Source: CAYYNP01 sp964472545 | GTDB lineage: Bacteria > Planctomycetota > Planctomycetia > Pirellulales > Thermoguttaceae | Direction: 5' to 3' | DNA: 15,063 bases | Assembly: GCA_964472545.1 (NCBI GenBank) | Contig: CAYYNP010000246.1 | Coordinates: forward strand, 1-15,063 | In this document: positions 1 to 8,217 of the stretch, piece after piece | How positions within the stretch are numbered: position 1 is the stretch's first letter | Layout of the letters: each line of letters opens with the position of its first letter | The notes under the pieces: model-generated | What the model was told of the DNA's origin: nothing | Seen by the model: the letters and a program-made list of their open reading frames with translations, nothing else | Database searches by the model: none | Translations under genes and position numbers: made by a program

Positions 1-10
1 GGCAATCACC

Positions 11-70
11 GACCCCGGTCGCGACCCCGGTCGCCGACCCCGGTCGCCCGACCCCCGTCGCCCCGGTCGC
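11..70. repeat. 12-bp GC-rich tandem repeat
   Basis: The unit gaccccggtcgc occurs exactly at 11-22, 23-34 and 36-47. A variant copy follows at 50-61 and a partial copy reaches about position 70. Each unit holds the imperfect inverted pair GACC/GGTC, so the array could fold. No gene is visible across it on either strand; the short minus-strand ORF that runs through it is Gly/Arg-rich low complexity. The array may continue to the left of the window. Confidence 0.8.
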
Positions 71-108
71 GAATAAGCAATAAACGACAACCCACCCCAC
101 CCCCCACT

Positions 109-177
109 CCCAACCCCGAACTCCCCCCCCCCCACCCCCAGCCCCGAACTCCCAGCCCCGAACTCCCAGCCCCGAAG
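109..177. repeat. 14-bp tandem repeat and C-tract upstream of the SDR gene
   Basis: The unit cccagccccgaact occurs at 137-150 and 151-164, with a truncated copy at 165-177 and a one-base variant at 109-122. An uninterrupted run of eleven C residues lies at 123-133. The last partial unit ends about ten bases before the SDR start codon, so the array forms the immediate 5' leader of that gene. Such homopolymer and short-unit arrays change copy number easily. Whether this one affects expression is unknown. Confidence 0.8.
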
Positions 178-187
178 AAGAACTCCC

Positions 188-976
188 GTGCCAAACCTCC
201 TCAACGCCACCGTCGCCGTCACCGGGGCCACCGGCTCGATCGGGTTGGCGCTGTGCCGTGCGCTAGCGAAGCAGGGCTGCCGCATCGGCCTGTTGGGACG
301 CTCGGCGGGGAAACTCGACGAGGTGGCCGACGAATTGCGGGGCGTGGGAGCCACGGTGGCTTTCTCCACGGCCGATCTGCGTGTGCGGACCGACGTCCAC
401 GACGCGATGGCCGCGCTCGCCGACCGGCTGGGCTCGATCGACGTGCTGGTCCACAACGCCGGTATCGGCCGGGTGACCACCGCTTCGGCACCCGAGTTGG
501 ACGACATCGAAGAGATGCTCGGTGTGAACTACCTTGGCGGCGTCTACGCCACCGAAGCCGTGCTGCCGTCGATGCTCGCGCGGCGCCGCGGACAATTGGT
601 CGCCGTGAGCAGTTTGGCGGCGTTGCGGGGGATGGCGTTTACGGCCGGCTATTCCGCCAGCAAGGCCGCGTTTGCTACGTACTTGGAAGCTCTGCGGCCG
701 GCCTTGCGGCTTCGCGGCGTCGCGGCCAGCACTTGTTACCTGGGCTTTGTGCGCACGCCGATGAGCGACGCCCTGCCGCTGCATCCGGCCCTCTGGCGGA
801 TCCGGTCCGAAACGGCCGCCCGGCGGATCGTCCGCGCCATTCGCCGCGGCTCGCGCGAGTCGTACTTCCCCTGGTACGACGCCCTGGGGGCGCGGCTGCT
901 GCGACGGCTGCCGGCCCGGGTGTTCGATTCAATCATGGCCCGTTTCGGCCGGCTGGTACTTCGGGGAGAATACTGA
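188..976 (+). CDS. SDR-family NAD(P)-dependent oxidoreductase
   Basis: This 262-residue protein is a classical short-chain dehydrogenase/reductase of normal length, expected to be cytoplasmic. The Rossmann glycine motif TGATGSIG is at residues 12-19 and the NAG motif at 90-92. The catalytic set is complete: Asn114, Ser142, Tyr155 and Lys159 in YSASK. A basic residue (Arg38) near the end of beta-2 would suit NADP(H), which is an inference. The GTG start at 188 puts the Rossmann motif at the usual distance from the N terminus and there is no earlier in-frame start, but the Shine-Dalgarno is weak (GAAGAAG). The C-terminal ~60 residues are Arg-rich with hydrophobic patches, as in SDRs acting on lipid-like substrates. 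The stop overlaps the next start (TGATG), so it is translationally coupled to the methyltransferases. The substrate is not identifiable. Confidence 0.9.
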   Translation: MPNLLNATVAVTGATGSIGLALCRALAKQGCRIGLLGRSAGKLDEVADELRGVGATVAFSTADLRVRTDVHDAMAALADRLGSIDVLVHNAGIGRVTTASAPELDDIEEMLGVNYLGGVYATEAVLPSMLARRRGQLVAVSSLAALRGMAFTAGYSASKAAFATYLEALRPALRLRGVAASTCYLGFVRTPMSDALPLHPALWRIRSETAARRIVRAIRRGSRESYFPWYDALGARLLRRLPARVFDSIMARFGRLVLRGEY

Positions 977-1725
977 TGAACCCTACACAACTCTGCGGCA
1001 AGAACCGTATCGCCGAGGCCTTCTACAACGGGCCGAAGTTTCAGAAGTTCCGCTTCTGGGAGAACTTCTTCCTGTTCTACGCCGGCGGGCTGAAGGGGGC
1101 GCGGATGCAGATCCTCCGCCACCTGCCGCCGCTGGATGGGGGAACGCTTCTGGAGGTGGGCATCGGCGACGGGGCTAACGTGCGGCTGCTGGATCCGGAC
1201 GTCGAGGTCACCGGCGTCGACATCGCTATCAACCGGTTGCGTAGCTGCCGCCAGCGCTACGAAGGTACCGGCCGCTGGCTGCGGCTGCTGCTGGCCCAGG
1301 GCGAAACGCTGCCGTTTGCGGCCGACGCGTTCGACGCCGTGTTGAGCGTGGGTGGGTTCAACCACTTCAGCGATCCCGCTCGGGCGCTCGACGAAATGGC
1401 CCGTGTGACACGGCCCGGCGGACGCGTGGTCGTGGCCGACGAGATCCCCGATCTGTATCGCTACGGCTGGGGACATCGCATGCGCCTGCCGGCGCTCGAC
1501 GACTGGCTGATGCGGCGCTGGTTCGGCCGGGAGTTTCACGATATGGTCCTCGGCAACGATCTCGACGTCGAAGCGGTGGCCGCCGGGACGCTATCGGAAC
1601 ACGAAGTCTACCGCATCTGGCGCGGCTACGGCTATTGTCTGGTCGGCACGCCGTCAGAAAACTCCCCCACCCAAAACACCCCGTCGGGCAATCAACAAAC
1701 GAAAGAGAAGGTGCTTTCACCATGA
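976..1725 (+). CDS. Class I SAM-dependent methyltransferase (Methyltransf_11-like), first of a tandem pair
   Basis: A 249-residue protein with the Rossmann-type SAM fold. Motif I is LLEVGIGDGANV at residues 58-69. Asp82 in VTGVDIA is the expected ribose-binding acid. The post-I segment LPFAADAFDAV (112-122) is typical of UbiE/Methyltransf_11 enzymes. ATG at 976 is preceded by GGGGAG at 963-968, seven bases away, and overlaps the SDR stop. A longer reading in this frame starting near 253 is only an open frame inside the SDR gene. The N terminus carries AEAFYNGP...KFRFWENF (13-31), shared with the next gene (ADFYDGP...KFRFWEHF), so the two are clear paralogues. This copy lacks the zinc ribbon of its partner. 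The last ~20 residues are polar, Asn/Thr/Ser-rich and probably disordered. Its stop overlaps the next start (ATGA). The methyl acceptor is unknown. Confidence 0.9.
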   Translation: MNPTQLCGKNRIAEAFYNGPKFQKFRFWENFFLFYAGGLKGARMQILRHLPPLDGGTLLEVGIGDGANVRLLDPDVEVTGVDIAINRLRSCRQRYEGTGRWLRLLLAQGETLPFAADAFDAVLSVGGFNHFSDPARALDEMARVTRPGGRVVVADEIPDLYRYGWGHRMRLPALDDWLMRRWFGREFHDMVLGNDLDVEAVAAGTLSEHEVYRIWRGYGYCLVGTPSENSPTQNTPSGNQQTKEKVLSP

Positions 1726-2615
1726 CGCGTACTCACGTACCGGACACCAATTGGATCGCCGAGTTGCCGCGGCTGCGCTGCGTCGACTGTGGCGGAGAAC
1801 TCTGTTCGCTCGAGGCCGGCTCGCTGCGGTGCGACGCCTGCGACCGGTCGTTCCCGATCGACCAGGGCACGCTCAACGTGATGGACAAGCTCACCGGCAA
1901 CAACAAGGTGGCCGCCGATTTCTACGACGGGCCGCTGTGGCCGAAGTTCCGCTTCTGGGAACATTTTACGTTCCTGCTCAACGGCGGGGCCCGGCGCTGT
2001 CGCCGTCAGGTGCTCAAACACCTCGGCGATCTTTCCGGCACCCGGCTGTTGGACGTGGCCATCGGCGACGGCTCGAATCTGCCGTGGATCCCGGAGGATT
2101 GCGAGGTCTACGGCGTCGACATCTCGACCATGCAACTGGCCGACTGCCGCCGCAAACACGCCGGCCGTGGCACGCGGCTGATCCAGGGTGAGGCCGAGAA
2201 GCTGCCGTTCGACGACAACACGTTCGACAACGTGCTGAGCTTCGGGGCGTTGAACTACTTCAACGACCCGGCCGGCTCGATGCGCGAGATGGCCCGGGTG
2301 GTCAAGCCCGAGGGGCGAATCGTCGTCTCCGACGAATACCCCAGCTTACCTAACCGGATGATCGGCCATTGGATCGGCCTGCCGCAACTCGACCGCTGGA
2401 TCATGAGCCGGCTGATGCGACTGGGGCCGCATTTCACGGAGATGGTCGACCGCCACCGCCACCTGAAGATCGAACCGATCATGGACGAGGCCTTGAAGGA
2501 CTGGCAGATATTCTCGTTGTGGCTTAAGGTGGGCTATTGTGTCGTCGGCCGGCCGAAGAAATCGGTCGTAGTTTCCGAAACTCTGGCAGAGGAGTCGATT
2601 GCCGAAGTTCGGTAG
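1722..2615 (+). CDS. Class I SAM-dependent methyltransferase with N-terminal Trm112-like zinc ribbon
   Basis: A 297-residue protein from ATG 1722, which overlaps the upstream stop as ATGA. GAGAAGG lies about 11 bases upstream. The frame is open back to 1635, but that extension lies inside the upstream gene and reads as low-complexity sequence. Residues 15-54 form a Trm112p/YcaR-like ribbon with Cys20-x2-Cys23 and Cys37-x2-Cys40. The methyltransferase core has motif I LLDVAIGDGSN (109-119) and Asp133 in YGVDIS. The post-I motif LPFDDNTFDNV follows. It shares the FYDGP/KFRFWE signature with the preceding gene, so the pair probably arose by duplication and may act on successive or related substrates. 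In some bacterial methyltransferases such ribbons are fused domains that stabilise the fold or contact the acceptor. The acceptor cannot be inferred here. Confidence 0.9.
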   Translation: MTRTHVPDTNWIAELPRLRCVDCGGELCSLEAGSLRCDACDRSFPIDQGTLNVMDKLTGNNKVAADFYDGPLWPKFRFWEHFTFLLNGGARRCRRQVLKHLGDLSGTRLLDVAIGDGSNLPWIPEDCEVYGVDISTMQLADCRRKHAGRGTRLIQGEAEKLPFDDNTFDNVLSFGALNYFNDPAGSMREMARVVKPEGRIVVSDEYPSLPNRMIGHWIGLPQLDRWIMSRLMRLGPHFTEMVDRHRHLKIEPIMDEALKDWQIFSLWLKVGYCVVGRPKKSVVVSETLAEESIAEVR

Positions 2616-2638
2616 TAGGTGATAATATCTGGGTTGAA

Positions 2639-2755
2639 GGGTGGCTGGGGTCGAAGCACGAGGAACGAGTGCTGAGCCCCCAGTGGCCTGAGTCTCCCGA
2701 AACCTAGCACCTGGGGGCTCGGTGCTCGTCCCTCGCACCTCGACCCCAGCCACCC
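2639..2755. repeat. Long imperfect inverted repeat (MITE- or REP-like), complete copy
   Basis: Two 45-base arms, 2639-2683 and 2711-2755, flank a 27-base loop. The outer ends GGGTGGCTGGGGTCGA and TCGACCCCAGCCACCC are perfect complements, as are the inner CCCCCAG/CTGGGGG. Seven positions differ between the arms, all transitions, and three of these still allow G-U pairing. The same outer motif recurs as a solo arm at 9491 and a related palindrome begins at 14998, so this is a dispersed family. It encodes nothing. It sits between the methyltransferase stop and the ABC permease and could act as a terminator or RNA-stabilising hairpin. Confidence 0.85.
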
Positions 2756-2766
2756 ACCTCACCCTT

Positions 2767-2798
2767 TCATCCTTCCTCCCTCATCCTTCATCCTTCCA
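2767..2798 (+). promoter_or_regulatory. Pyrimidine-rich leader with TCATCCTTC repeats, no Shine-Dalgarno
   Basis: The 30 bases before the permease ATG are almost pure C/T. TCATCCTTC occurs at 2767-2775, 2781-2789 and 2788-2796, the last two overlapping by two bases. No purine-rich ribosome-binding site is present, unlike most genes in this window. The repeat may come from local slippage, or initiation here may not depend on a Shine-Dalgarno. No function is shown. Confidence 0.45.
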
Positions 2799-3945
2799 AT
2801 GCACTTCTCCACCTTCATCCTCAAGAACGTGCTGCGCCGCCCGGTCCGCTCTGTGCTGACCTGCCTGGGCGTGGCGTTGGCCGTCGGGGCGGTGGTGGCG
2901 CTGGTGGGGATCTCTCGTGGGTTCGAGCAGTCGTTTCTGGAGATTTATGAAGGACGCGGCGTCGATCTGATCGTGCAGCGGGCCGGCGTGACCAACCCCA
3001 TGACCAGCAGCCTCGACGAGCGCGTCGGAGAACAGATCGCCGAACTGCCCGGCGTTGCCCGGGTAACCGGCGGGCTGGCTGAAGTGGCCTACTTCGACGA
3101 GGCCGATCCGCCGATGGACGTGATCATCCAAGGCTGGGCGCTGGGTAGTTTTCTGTTTGAGGATCTCGACGTCGTCGACGGCGACCCGCTCACGCCGGGC
3201 GAACCCGACACGGCCATGCTCGGCGTCGAACTGGCCGAACGGCTCGACAAGCAGGTCGGCGACACCCTGCGAACCCCGTTGGGCGACGAAGAGTTTCGCG
3301 TGGTGGGGATCTACCGGAGTTACAAAATCGAGCAAGGCTCGGTGGTGTTGCCGCTACCCACGCTGCAACGGCTTATCCTGCGAGAAGGTGAAGTCACCGG
3401 ATTCCAGATCATGGTCGAGGAGTCGCTCGTGAAGAAGCGGATCGTCGAGCGAGTGCGTCACGAGATCGAGCAACTGCGCGGCCCCAAAGGTCAATCGCTG
3501 CACCTCGACGTCAAACCTACCGATCAATACGTGCACGACGTGCTCCAGATCCGTCAAGCACGCGCCATGGCCTGGCTCACCTCGGTGATCGCTTTGGTGA
3601 TCGGCGCCGTCGGCATCCTCAACACGATGATCATGTCGGTCTTCGAGCGTACCTGCGAGATCGGCATCCTGCGGGCAATCGGCTGGCGGAAGTCGCGCGT
3701 GATGTGGATGATCCTCAGCGAGTCGTTCGTGTTGTGTGTTGTGGGGGCGGCGATCGGCACGGCCGGCGCTATCGGCGTAACCCGCTGGTTGAGCGAGTTC
3801 TCGCCGGCCGCCGGCTTCGTCCGCGGCACGGTCGCCCCGACGGTGATCGGCCTGGGATTCGCCATCGCCGTGCTGGTAGGCCTGATCGGCGGGCTCTATC
3901 CGGCCGTTCGCGGTGCGCGGCTTTCCCCCACGGAGGCCATCCGCC

Positions 3946-3953
<8 letters not shown>
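2799..3953 (+). CDS. ABC transporter permease, MacB/FtsX/LolC-E type
   Basis: A 384-residue inner-membrane protein with the MacB_PCD plus FtsX architecture. TM1 is at about residues 18-38. A large periplasmic domain spans about 40-255 (contains GVARVTGG, LGVELAERL and VVGIYRS). Three C-terminal TM segments lie near 262-280, 305-328 and 345-368. The cytoplasmic coupling region between TM2 and TM3 has the family motif FERTCEIGILRAIG. The protein ends with PAVRGARLSPTEAIRHE, typical of this family. Length and layout fit half-transporters of the MacB/YknZ/LolCE class, which use mechanotransmission to export compounds or extract lipoproteins. The start lacks a Shine-Dalgarno. GTG at 2829 would shorten the N terminus by ten residues but is no better supported. 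The gene overlaps its ATPase by 8 bases. No adaptor (MacA-like) gene is adjacent. Confidence 0.92.
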
Positions 3954-4728
<775 letters not shown>

Positions 4729-4731
4729 ACG

Positions 4732-6456
4732 CTACGGCTGCGTCGCAACGCGGCTCGTCGTCACCACCAGGTAGAGCTGCTTCCGCTCTCGGGGGCCACC
4801 GCCGTCGTCCGTGGCCGCAGCATCCTCGTGCGGCGCGAGCGTCAATCCGCCGACCAACACCGGCTTGCCCAACGGCACACGCAACGTGGCGGCCAGTTCG
4901 TGGGTGGGCATGTTGACGCGGTCGATCTGCAGCGACGTCGTCGAGTCGGGCGTGTGGGCGTCGGTTGGCTGTTCGGTTAACGCATCGGCGGGAGCTGGAT
5001 TGGTGGTCTGCGCCGGCGGCTCAGGCGTGCGCCATCCGGTTACGGTGCTGTGGACGTGCAGCAGGGCGGCCGCCTCGCCGGGCGGCAACGAGGCGGAAAC
5101 TCCGAGCACGACACCCACGTTCGGTATCGTCGTCGTCGGTCGATAGCCGGCCCAGCCCGGAGGGTCCTGCACGGCCCCGGAGACAACCGAACGTCGCTCG
5201 CCCGCCGCCAGAAACACCCGCTGACCACTGAGGCACACGATCCGGCCGCGAAAGCCGGGCACCTCACGTGTGAGCCGTTCGAGGGCCTTCGCATCGACGG
5301 CGATCCGGGCGCCCATGCTCGTCAGGTCCGCGTTCGGCGGCAACAGTTCGTCGAGCCGATCGGAATCGAGCAACAGCCATCGGGCGTCGACGGCAATCGC
5401 CGGCGCCGACCGCTTCCGGCCACGCAGGTCTTCCAGCAACGTTTCCAGGCGTCGCAACACGTCGCGCGTCTGAGAAACGACGATCGACCGATCGAATTGG
5501 TCGATCGACCCCGGGCCGCCGCAGTCCTCCCAGGTCAACGGAGCCACAATCCGTGTGAGCAATCGAATCAGATCTTCCAACTCGGCGTCCGGACGTGCCG
5601 TCTCTCGATAGCGATAGCTCGGAACGTAGCTCCCACCCGTCGGCACGTAGCCCAAGCCCGGCTGCGCGAGCCACGACGCACGCACGTCGTCCTTGACGCC
5701 CATCATCCCCACCAAGCCTTGGTTCATGTGGAGCCGAATTGGCCACCCCTTAGCCGCCGACGTTGTCGGCAGGCTGGTGGGATCGAAGGCGTGATCCTCC
5801 ACGGGGGTCAGCAGGTCCGACACGTCGTAGACTCTGGTGATCAAACGCGTCCTTGCCTCTTCTGGCGTGGTGACCAGCAGCACGTCTGACGCGATCGTCC
5901 AAGCCAGGTCTTCCTCCCGCAGTATCAAGTCCAGGGCCGAACGTAACGATAAGCCGCGCATGGCACACGTGATCGGCGTGCCGATGTCCACACCGGCTTC
6001 TCTCATGGCACGGCGGTCGATCTTGATGATGATTCGATGAGCTTGTCGGAGGGCCTCGACAACGTCGAGAAGCGGAACCTCGATGAACTCCAGCGAGACC
6101 GGTTGGTCCAGCGCCGCCAGGATCGCCGCCTCGCCCGAGCGCAGCTTGCGGGGGTTCCGCTTTCCTCCGGAATTCTCCTCCTCGGGTTTCTTCACTTCGA
6201 TCGCACAGGGCGGGTTCGCCGGCGCGATCCCAGATGGGTCTTCCAGCACGGGCGCCGGCATGGGTGGGGCCGGAAGCGGCGCGATCCCAAATGGGTTTTC
6301 CAGCGCGGGCGCCGGCATGGGCGGGGCCAGGAGCGGCGTGCTCGCAGGCACTGCCTGGGCACAAACCGGCGGTCCCTCGCCCCACCACCACACTCCGATC
6401 AACGCTGCCGCCACACCTACCGAGACAATCGTCCAACGCAAAGTCCTATCGAACAT
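4732..6456 (-). CDS. Exported secretin-like protein with STN-type domain
   Basis: A 574-residue protein. ATG at 6456 is chosen because GGAGGTG (6461-6467) sits just upstream and the first residues form a signal or anchor segment (hydrophobic 9-25, then AQA near 33-35). Upstream in-frame sequence reads as Arg-rich noise. Residues 42-79 are two copies of a 19-residue Pro/Ala repeat. A basic, Glu-rich linker follows. About 118-196 resembles the STN/secretin N-terminal domain (VSLEFIEVPLLDVVEALRQA, later GLSLRSALDLIL). The last ~140 residues recall the end of secretins: LGKPVLVGGLT matches the conserved 'dG.tvvlGGL' and QLYLVVTTSRV the closing beta-strand. The barrel region looks short, so a real outer-membrane pore is doubtful. 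Such STN/secretin-like proteins are frequent in planctomycetes. The function is unassigned. Confidence 0.7.
   Translation of the reverse strand: MFDRTLRWTIVSVGVAAALIGVWWWGEGPPVCAQAVPASTPLLAPPMPAPALENPFGIAPLPAPPMPAPVLEDPSGIAPANPPCAIEVKKPEEENSGGKRNPRKLRSGEAAILAALDQPVSLEFIEVPLLDVVEALRQAHRIIIKIDRRAMREAGVDIGTPITCAMRGLSLRSALDLILREEDLAWTIASDVLLVTTPEEARTRLITRVYDVSDLLTPVEDHAFDPTSLPTTSAAKGWPIRLHMNQGLVGMMGVKDDVRASWLAQPGLGYVPTGGSYVPSYRYRETARPDAELEDLIRLLTRIVAPLTWEDCGGPGSIDQFDRSIVVSQTRDVLRRLETLLEDLRGRKRSAPAIAVDARWLLLDSDRLDELLPPNADLTSMGARIAVDAKALERLTREVPGFRGRIVCLSGQRVFLAAGERRSVVSGAVQDPPGWAGYRPTTTIPNVGVVLGVSASLPPGEAAALLHVHSTVTGWRTPEPPAQTTNPAPADALTEQPTDAHTPDSTTSLQIDRVNMPTHELAATLRVPLGKPVLVGGLTLAPHEDAAATDDGGGPRERKQLYLVVTTSRVATQP
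6221..6334 (-). repeat. 57-bp direct repeat, two copies, in the secretin-like gene
   Basis: Units 6221-6277 and 6278-6334 are adjacent, in frame and about 90% identical. They encode two 19-residue segments of the form L-x-APPMPAP-x-LE-x-P-x-GIAP just after the signal peptide. The product is a Pro-rich spacer between the membrane or signal segment and the STN-like domain. The near identity points to a recent duplication. Confidence 0.85.
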
Positions 6457-6611
6457 CACCCACCTCCTCTCTCGATGACGCAAAGGGGTATCCAACTGCC
6501 GCCACCGGGGCCCGGGCAACCCACCCCGGGCGACGGGGCATCCAGTAGTCAGTGTATCCGAAAGGACGTCGACATGCGGCCGACTGTTCGCGGCTACACG
6601 ATCGGTCGCAC

Positions 6612-8081
6612 TCAATCCGAACTCGCCCAAAGCGAATCGATCAACGCGACCGTCCGATCGACGAGCATCTGCCCGCCCTCCGGGCCGACGAGACTGCTGT
6701 GGACGATCGCGCTGTAATGGCCGCCGCGAACGGCCTTTGCGGTCGGCAGATACGTGCCCGGGCCGGCCAACTGGACCACGAACGTTTGCACGGCCTTGCT
6801 GCGGGCTTTGATGCGGATGCCGTATTCGATGAACAGCTCGAACGCGTTGGTGCACACGACAGCGTCGCCGATCCGCAGCGCGTGCAATTCCATCTCGTGC
6901 GTTGGCTTGAGGTCCGTCTGCTGCCGCTGATATCGCTGCACGGTCACCTCGTACCACATCATCCGCCGGTGAACGCGGTCGGCCGCTTTGGGATCGGCGG
7001 CCATCTGCTCGGCGGCTTGCTCCACGGCGGCCCTTGCCTCGGCGTACTCCACCTCGCTGACCAACCGCATCGGAAGCCGCAGCGTTTCGACCTTGTGGAT
7101 CAACGGCACGTCAGTTTGCCGCTCGTCTTTCACGACTTCGTAAACGTCGTCGACGGCTTGGACGATCCGTCGGGCGATCTCCTCCAGGCGACTCAGCCCC
7201 CGCAGCCGCCGCATACGTTCGTCGGCCGCCTTGCGATACATCAGGTGTGGCGATTGGTCGCCGGAGGCCCCGATCCAACCGAGCACGCAGAGCTCTTCTC
7301 CGTACTTCTTCCGCAACGCCTCGCGGACCGGATGCCAGAAGTCGGCGTTGACGGCCGTCCGCGATTCGACCTCCTGGGCGGGACACGCCACGCCGATAGC
7401 CATCGCGATCGGCTTGCCGGCGGCGTCGAAAAAGAAGAGCACGTCGACGTCGTGATCCTCGTAGCCTTCCAGCCCGCGGAAGCCGGGCACGTTCGTGCCG
7501 CCGTACATCCGCGCAGAACCGTCGGCGTAAACGGCCCGGCGGTTGTAGCCGACCACCGCGTGGCCAAGTCCGTGAGTGACGCTCCCCGGGCGGCGGCCAT
7601 TCCACGCGCTTGCGATCGCGTCGGCGATCCGCTCGGCAAGGAACCTCCGATAGGCTTCGACCTGGACCACTCCTTCCTTAGGAATCGCGTACTTGCCCGG
7701 CAGCGTGACGGGTGCCGTGTGTGAGTGCGTAGCACTGAGGAAGATCTTCATCGGGTCGAGGCCCGGCAAACGTTTCGCCACCGCTTCGCGCACCATCCGG
7801 CGGACGTCGCAGGTGATGTAGACCAGGTCGCACGAGACCATGATCGCCGAGTTGAGCGACTTCTCGCCGTCGCGCGATTCCAACACGATCACGTTGGCCG
7901 TAACCGGCGACTCGACCGTACGGGCGATCCGCAGATGAAACTGACCGGAAACGGCAACCGGCTCCTTTGGCGTGACGTCGGTCGTGGCGGTGCCGATGAG
8001 CAAGTCCGCGCCAGCGGCCGTCGGCGTGGGCATCCATGCGACGAGGCCGGCCAAGACGAGCATGGCGAACAATCGAGTCAT
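6612..8081 (-). CDS. Exported neutral/alkaline ceramidase-like hydrolase (PF04734-type N-terminal domain)
   Basis: A 489-residue protein with a signal peptide (hydrophobic 5-17, cleavage near AAGA 22-25). The mature N terminus LLIGTATTDVTP (27-38) is typical of neutral ceramidase-like proteins ('G.a..DiTp'). The zinc-binding region is SATHSHTAP, with His119-x-His121. GYNRR (178-182) and GASGDQSPH match further family landmarks (NRS and GD-SP). The protein is shorter than true ceramidases (about 650 residues) and lacks their C-terminal domain. Where the family usually has a second zinc histidine (HGT/HPT), this protein reads ACPAQEVES (232-240), so ceramide amidase activity is uncertain. GAGGAGA at 8087-8093 lies five bases before the ATG. 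It is divergent from the glycoside-hydrolase-like gene and 155 bases upstream of the secretin-like gene. Confidence 0.82.
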   Translation of the reverse strand: MTRLFAMLVLAGLVAWMPTPTAAGADLLIGTATTDVTPKEPVAVSGQFHLRIARTVESPVTANVIVLESRDGEKSLNSAIMVSCDLVYITCDVRRMVREAVAKRLPGLDPMKIFLSATHSHTAPVTLPGKYAIPKEGVVQVEAYRRFLAERIADAIASAWNGRRPGSVTHGLGHAVVGYNRRAVYADGSARMYGGTNVPGFRGLEGYEDHDVDVLFFFDAAGKPIAMAIGVACPAQEVESRTAVNADFWHPVREALRKKYGEELCVLGWIGASGDQSPHLMYRKAADERMRRLRGLSRLEEIARRIVQAVDDVYEVVKDERQTDVPLIHKVETLRLPMRLVSEVEYAEARAAVEQAAEQMAADPKAADRVHRRMMWYEVTVQRYQRQQTDLKPTHEMELHALRIGDAVVCTNAFELFIEYGIRIKARSKAVQTFVVQLAGPGTYLPTAKAVRGGHYSAIVHSSLVGPEGGQMLVDRTVALIDSLWASSD

Positions 8082-8131
8082 AACGGTCTCCTCGGTGGCG
8101 GTGCGTTGCGGGCAGTATGCACGGGCAGTGC

Positions 8132-8160
8132 TTGACCGTCGGCCGTTTGGGGGTTAGGCT
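8132..8160 (+). promoter_or_regulatory. Candidate sigma-70-like promoter for the TIM-barrel protein gene
   Basis: TTGACC at 8132-8137 is followed after exactly 17 bases by TAGGCT at 8155-8160. The -35 is close to consensus; the -10 keeps only T, A and the final T. It lies in the 136-base divergent gap and would give a leader of about 50 bases before GTG 8218. In GC-rich DNA such a match can arise by chance. Confidence 0.3.
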
Positions 8161-8217
8161 CAGGTCCGCGGTCGATGGTGACGATTCTACCGACTCCTGT
8201 CAGCGGAGGAAAGCATC

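Noticed and set aside
253..975. Open frame extending the first methyltransferase upstream through the SDR gene
   Set aside because: The translation is Arg-rich with no domain, while ATG 976 has a Shine-Dalgarno and overlaps the SDR stop. The true gene starts at 976.
2639..2755. Complete insertion sequence
   Set aside because: The element is only 117 bases, has no transposase, and no clear target duplication was seen at its ends.
6510..6531. GCCCGGG/CCCGGGC hairpin downstream of the ceramidase-like gene, as a terminator
   Set aside because: A 7-bp stem with an 8-base loop exists, but no T-run follows on the minus strand and it is about 80 bases past the stop. In DNA this GC-rich it can be chance.
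6457..6957. Upstream in-frame extension of the secretin-like gene
   Set aside because: It overlaps the end of the ceramidase-like gene in another frame, is Arg-rich, and ATG 6456 has a strong ribosome-binding site followed by a signal segment.
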